17,640 nucleotides of DNA. It comes from Thiopseudomonas sp. (GTDB lineage Bacteria; Pseudomonadota; Gammaproteobacteria; Pseudomonadales; Pseudomonadaceae). The stretch is taken from NCBI GenBank assembly GCA_023228985.1, contig JALOAC010000036.1, positions 1 through 17,640 of the forward strand. Direction: 5' to 3'. Both the position numbers and the translations under genes were made by a program. Under the pieces are notes generated by a model, which did no database searches, had not been told where the DNA came from, and was given only the letters and a program-made list of their open reading frames with translations. Positions 16,108 to 17,640 of the stretch are shown here, piece by piece; within the stretch, counting starts at the first letter, position 1, and each line of letters starts with the position of its first letter.

Positions 16108-16644
16108 ATGAACCATACCAGTGAAGTCTTTGTGCCCTTGAATATTGCCGTACTGACCGTGAGTGATACGCGCACGCTGGAGACCGATAGCTCCGGCCAG
16201 TATCTGGCCGATCAGCTAAAGCAGGGAGGTCATGTGCTGGTGGACCGTCAGATCATGCCGGACAACTTGTATCAGGTACGGGCGCAGGTGGCGCAGTGGA
16301 TTGCCGATAACAAAGTGCAGGTTGTGCTGATTACTGGCGGTACCGGTTTTACAGATCGCGACAGCACGCCCGAAGCGGTTATCTGTTTACTGGATCGTGA
16401 AATTCAGGGTTTTGGCGAGCTGTTCCGGCATGTTTCCTATGCGGACATTGGTACTTCTACCATCCAGTCGCGTGCCTTTGCTGGTCTGGCCAATCGTACA
16501 CTAGTGTGTTGTATGCCCGGTTCAAGCAATGCCTGTCGCACCGCCTGGGAAGGTGTTTTGCAACCGCAACTGGATGCCCGTCAGGGGCCGTGTAATTTGG
16601 TGGCTCACCTAACTCAAGCGCCAGCCTGTGCTAGCCGAGGCTGA
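16108..16644 (+). CDS. moaB: Molybdenum cofactor biosynthesis protein MoaB
   Basis: This 178-residue protein belongs to the MoaB/MogA family, which binds molybdopterin and, in MogA-type members, adenylates it before molybdenum insertion. Family motifs are LTVSDTRT (16-23), the Gly-rich TGGTGFTDRDSTPEA (77-91), and MPGSSNACRTAW (136-147). The ATG at 16108 has TAAGGA about 7 nt upstream. A longer in-frame start inside the previous gene is rejected because of this site and because the conserved fold begins near residue 11. It is the last gene of the operon, 10 nt after the small unknown protein. No strong intrinsic terminator was found after it. Confidence 0.94.
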   Translation: MNHTSEVFVPLNIAVLTVSDTRTLETDSSGQYLADQLKQGGHVLVDRQIMPDNLYQVRAQVAQWIADNKVQVVLITGGTGFTDRDSTPEAVICLLDREIQGFGELFRHVSYADIGTSTIQSRAFAGLANRTLVCCMPGSSNACRTAWEGVLQPQLDARQGPCNLVAHLTQAPACASRG

Positions 16645-17004
16645 TCATGTCACCGTTGGAACTAGGTTATGCGTTGCGTACTTTTCTATAGCGAGCGCTA
16701 ACAGGTAAAACAACTCTGTATTTTGCCTGCTGGCTAGATGCTTGAGCTAACTCTAGTGTAGTCGTTGGCTTTTCCTTGGCTCCTTGGTCTATGCGTTATA
16801 AAAAATTTGCGCAGTGCGCAGCAGAGAAGTTATCCGCATCCCGGTACCGACAATGAAGAGTCGATTTACCTGCTCTTGTATGGCAGGAGCTAGTTGCTGA
16901 GGAACGAGATGATTTGGTCTCCAGAGGACTTCTCTTCTTCGTTCAATAAGCTTGGCTCTAGGACTACTCCATAACATCTACGGGTTTGCTCGTTTAGGGT
17001 TAGC
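16645..17004. other. Gene-poor stretch after moaB
   Basis: About 360 nt hold no convincing gene. An ATG at 16647 preceded by GAGG opens a 14-codon frame (MSPLELGYALRTFL) that ends at 16691. This may be a tiny peptide or a truncated gene start. A minus-strand frame at 16789-16977 (62 codons) has no ribosome binding site and no recognised motif. A weak stem pairs CAGGTAAAA with TTTTGCCTG near 16700-16732, but lacks a T tract. TGCGC-AGT-GCGCA near 16809-16821 is another short dyad. The stretch may be decayed sequence between the operon and the repeats. Confidence 0.6.
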
Positions 17005-17116
17005 TTCTGTTGCAGCGCATCTTATGCGCGAATGGGATTCGGTCGGAAGCTGTTGCGTTATTTGCAAGTCCATCGCGCAAAAGTTGCGCTCCTACAGCAG
17101 AGTCAGCGGGTTTTGG
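17005..17116. repeat. REP-like element with two hairpins
   Basis: Two perfect short hairpins lie here: GCGCAT-CTT-ATGCGC (17015-17029) and GCGCAA-AAG-TTGCGC (17075-17089). They are followed by CTCCTACAG (17089-17097). Read on the minus strand this gives CTGTAGGAGCGCAAC, closely resembling the GTAGGAGC-type repetitive extragenic palindromes common in Pseudomonas genomes. The last part (CTACAGCAGAGTCAGCGGG, then TTTTGG) joins directly to the 127-bp array and matches the end of the first left-array unit. CTCCTA here also faces TAGGAG at the array start (17117-17122) as an inverted pair. Confidence 0.7.
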
Positions 17117-17497
17117 TAGGAGTGGGCCATGCCTGCGACAGCTGTGCGTCAAGCGGTGCTGTGTTTGCAGGCGTAATCCGTGGTCGGATGCATGGCATCC
17201 TCGTACAGATGTAACTGGCTCCAGTAGAGTCGGCGGGTTTTGGTAGGAGTAGGCCATGCCTGCGACAGCTGTGCGTCAAGCGGTGCTGTGTTTGCAGGCG
17301 TAATCCGTGGTCGGATGCATGGCATCCTCGTACAGATGTAACGGGCTCCAGTAGAGTCAGCGGGTTTTGGTAGGAGCAGGCCATGCCTGCGACAGCTGTG
17401 CGTCAAGCGGCGCTGTGTTTGCAGGCGTAATCCGTGGTCGGATGCATGGCATCCTCGTACAGATGTAACGGGCTCCAGTAGAGTCAGCGGGTTTTCG
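17117..17497. repeat. 127-bp tandem repeat, right array, three copies
   Basis: Three head-to-tail copies are at 17117-17243, 17244-17370 and 17371-17497. The period is exactly 127 bp, in the same orientation as the left array. They differ by only a few substitutions, for example TAGGAGTGG, TAGGAGTAGG or TAGGAGCAGG at the start, GCGGT or GCGGC in the middle, and CGGCGGG or CAGCGGG near the end. Each contains GGATGC-ATG-GCATCC. The array lies between convergent genes, moaB and an EAL-domain gene, and ends 6 nt before that gene's stop codon. There are no unique spacers between copies, so it is not a CRISPR. Confidence 0.93.
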
Positions 17498-17503
17498 TGA
17501 TTG

Positions 17504-17640
17504 TTAGCTGAATATTTGCAGAAACTCAGCGGCTGGCATGGGTCTGCCGTAGAAAAATCCTTGCGCCAAAACACAGTTGCTTTGCCGCAAAAACTCAGCC
17601 TGTTCTAGGGTTTCTATACCTTCAGCCTGAATTTCCAGTT
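17504..17640 (-). CDS. C-terminus of EAL-domain protein (partial)
   Basis: The last 44 codons of a minus-strand gene that continues past the right edge are visible. The sequence ends with AEGIETLEQAEFL, CVLAQGFFYGRPMPAAEF and LQIFS, then TAA. The AEG-IET motif followed by QGFFYGRPMPA is the characteristic end of an EAL domain, the cyclic di-GMP phosphodiesterase fold. Whether the full protein has GGDEF, PAS or membrane parts, and whether it is catalytically active, cannot be seen. It is convergent with the nar operon and unlikely to be part of it. Confidence 0.88.
   Translation of the reverse strand, partial: LEIQAEGIETLEQAEFLRQSNCVLAQGFFYGRPMPAAEFLQIFS

Noticed and set aside
16789..16977. 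Minus-strand 62-codon frame after moaB
   Set aside because: No ribosome binding site, no recognised motif, and no neighbour in the same direction close enough to suggest an operon. It could be a decayed gene but cannot be supported.
17117..17497. CRISPR array
   Set aside because: The copies are contiguous 127-bp units with no unique spacers, and no cas genes are near.
191..17497. Insertion-sequence-bounded composite transposon
   Set aside because: No transposase gene and no IS-type terminal inverted repeats were seen at either array. The flanking elements are short extragenic repeats.
17000..17574. Several minus- and plus-strand frames of 60-141 codons across the right array
   Set aside because: Same cause as on the left: open frames through tandem repeats, with mutually overlapping peptides of the same repeated words (for example GCHASDHGLRLQTQ). 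One also runs into the real EAL-domain gene in a different frame.

Overview
The window is a complete respiratory nitrate reductase locus from a gammaproteobacterium. It is most likely a member of, or close to, the Pseudomonadaceae. The evidence is the gene order: narXL diverges from narK transporters followed by narGHJI, and narI is followed by a cytoplasmic PpiC-type rotamase and moaA, as around narGHJI of Pseudomonas aeruginosa. Every main reading frame is intact. The genus is inferred from layout and protein character, since no search could be run.

Layout. Positions 1-190 hold no recognisable gene, only unassigned open frames at the edge. Positions 191-450 hold two tandem copies of a 127-bp extragenic repeat. 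narL (472-1131) and narX (1112-3037) lie on the minus strand and overlap by 20 nt. A 339-nt divergent control region (3038-3376) carries a TTGAT-N5-ATCAA dyad, one NarL-type heptamer and a terminator-like hairpin. A plus-strand operon of eleven closely spaced genes follows: an E. coli NarK-like transporter (narK2), a universal stress family protein, a type I NarK (narK1), narG, narH, narJ, narI, ppiC, moaA, a small protein of unknown function and moaB, ending at 16644. About 360 nt without a convincing gene follow, then a REP-like pair of hairpins, three more copies of the same 127-bp repeat (17117-17497), and the C-terminus of an EAL-domain protein on the minus strand running off the right edge.

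How it works. NarX senses nitrate or nitrite through its periplasmic P-box and phosphorylates NarL, which is expected to activate the divergent operon together with an FNR/ANR-type anaerobic regulator. The two NarK proteins bring nitrate in and move nitrite out. NarGHI reduces nitrate with quinol electrons, NarJ inserts the molybdenum cofactor, and MoaA and MoaB supply steps of cofactor synthesis within the same transcript. The rotamase, the USP protein and the small unknown protein are accessory members of unproved role.

Most of the window is well-known biology. The parts worth a second look are the 127-bp repeat family that brackets the cluster in the same orientation on both sides, the conserved-looking small protein between moaA and moaB, the atypical USP protein between the two transporters, and the hairpin in the narK leader.
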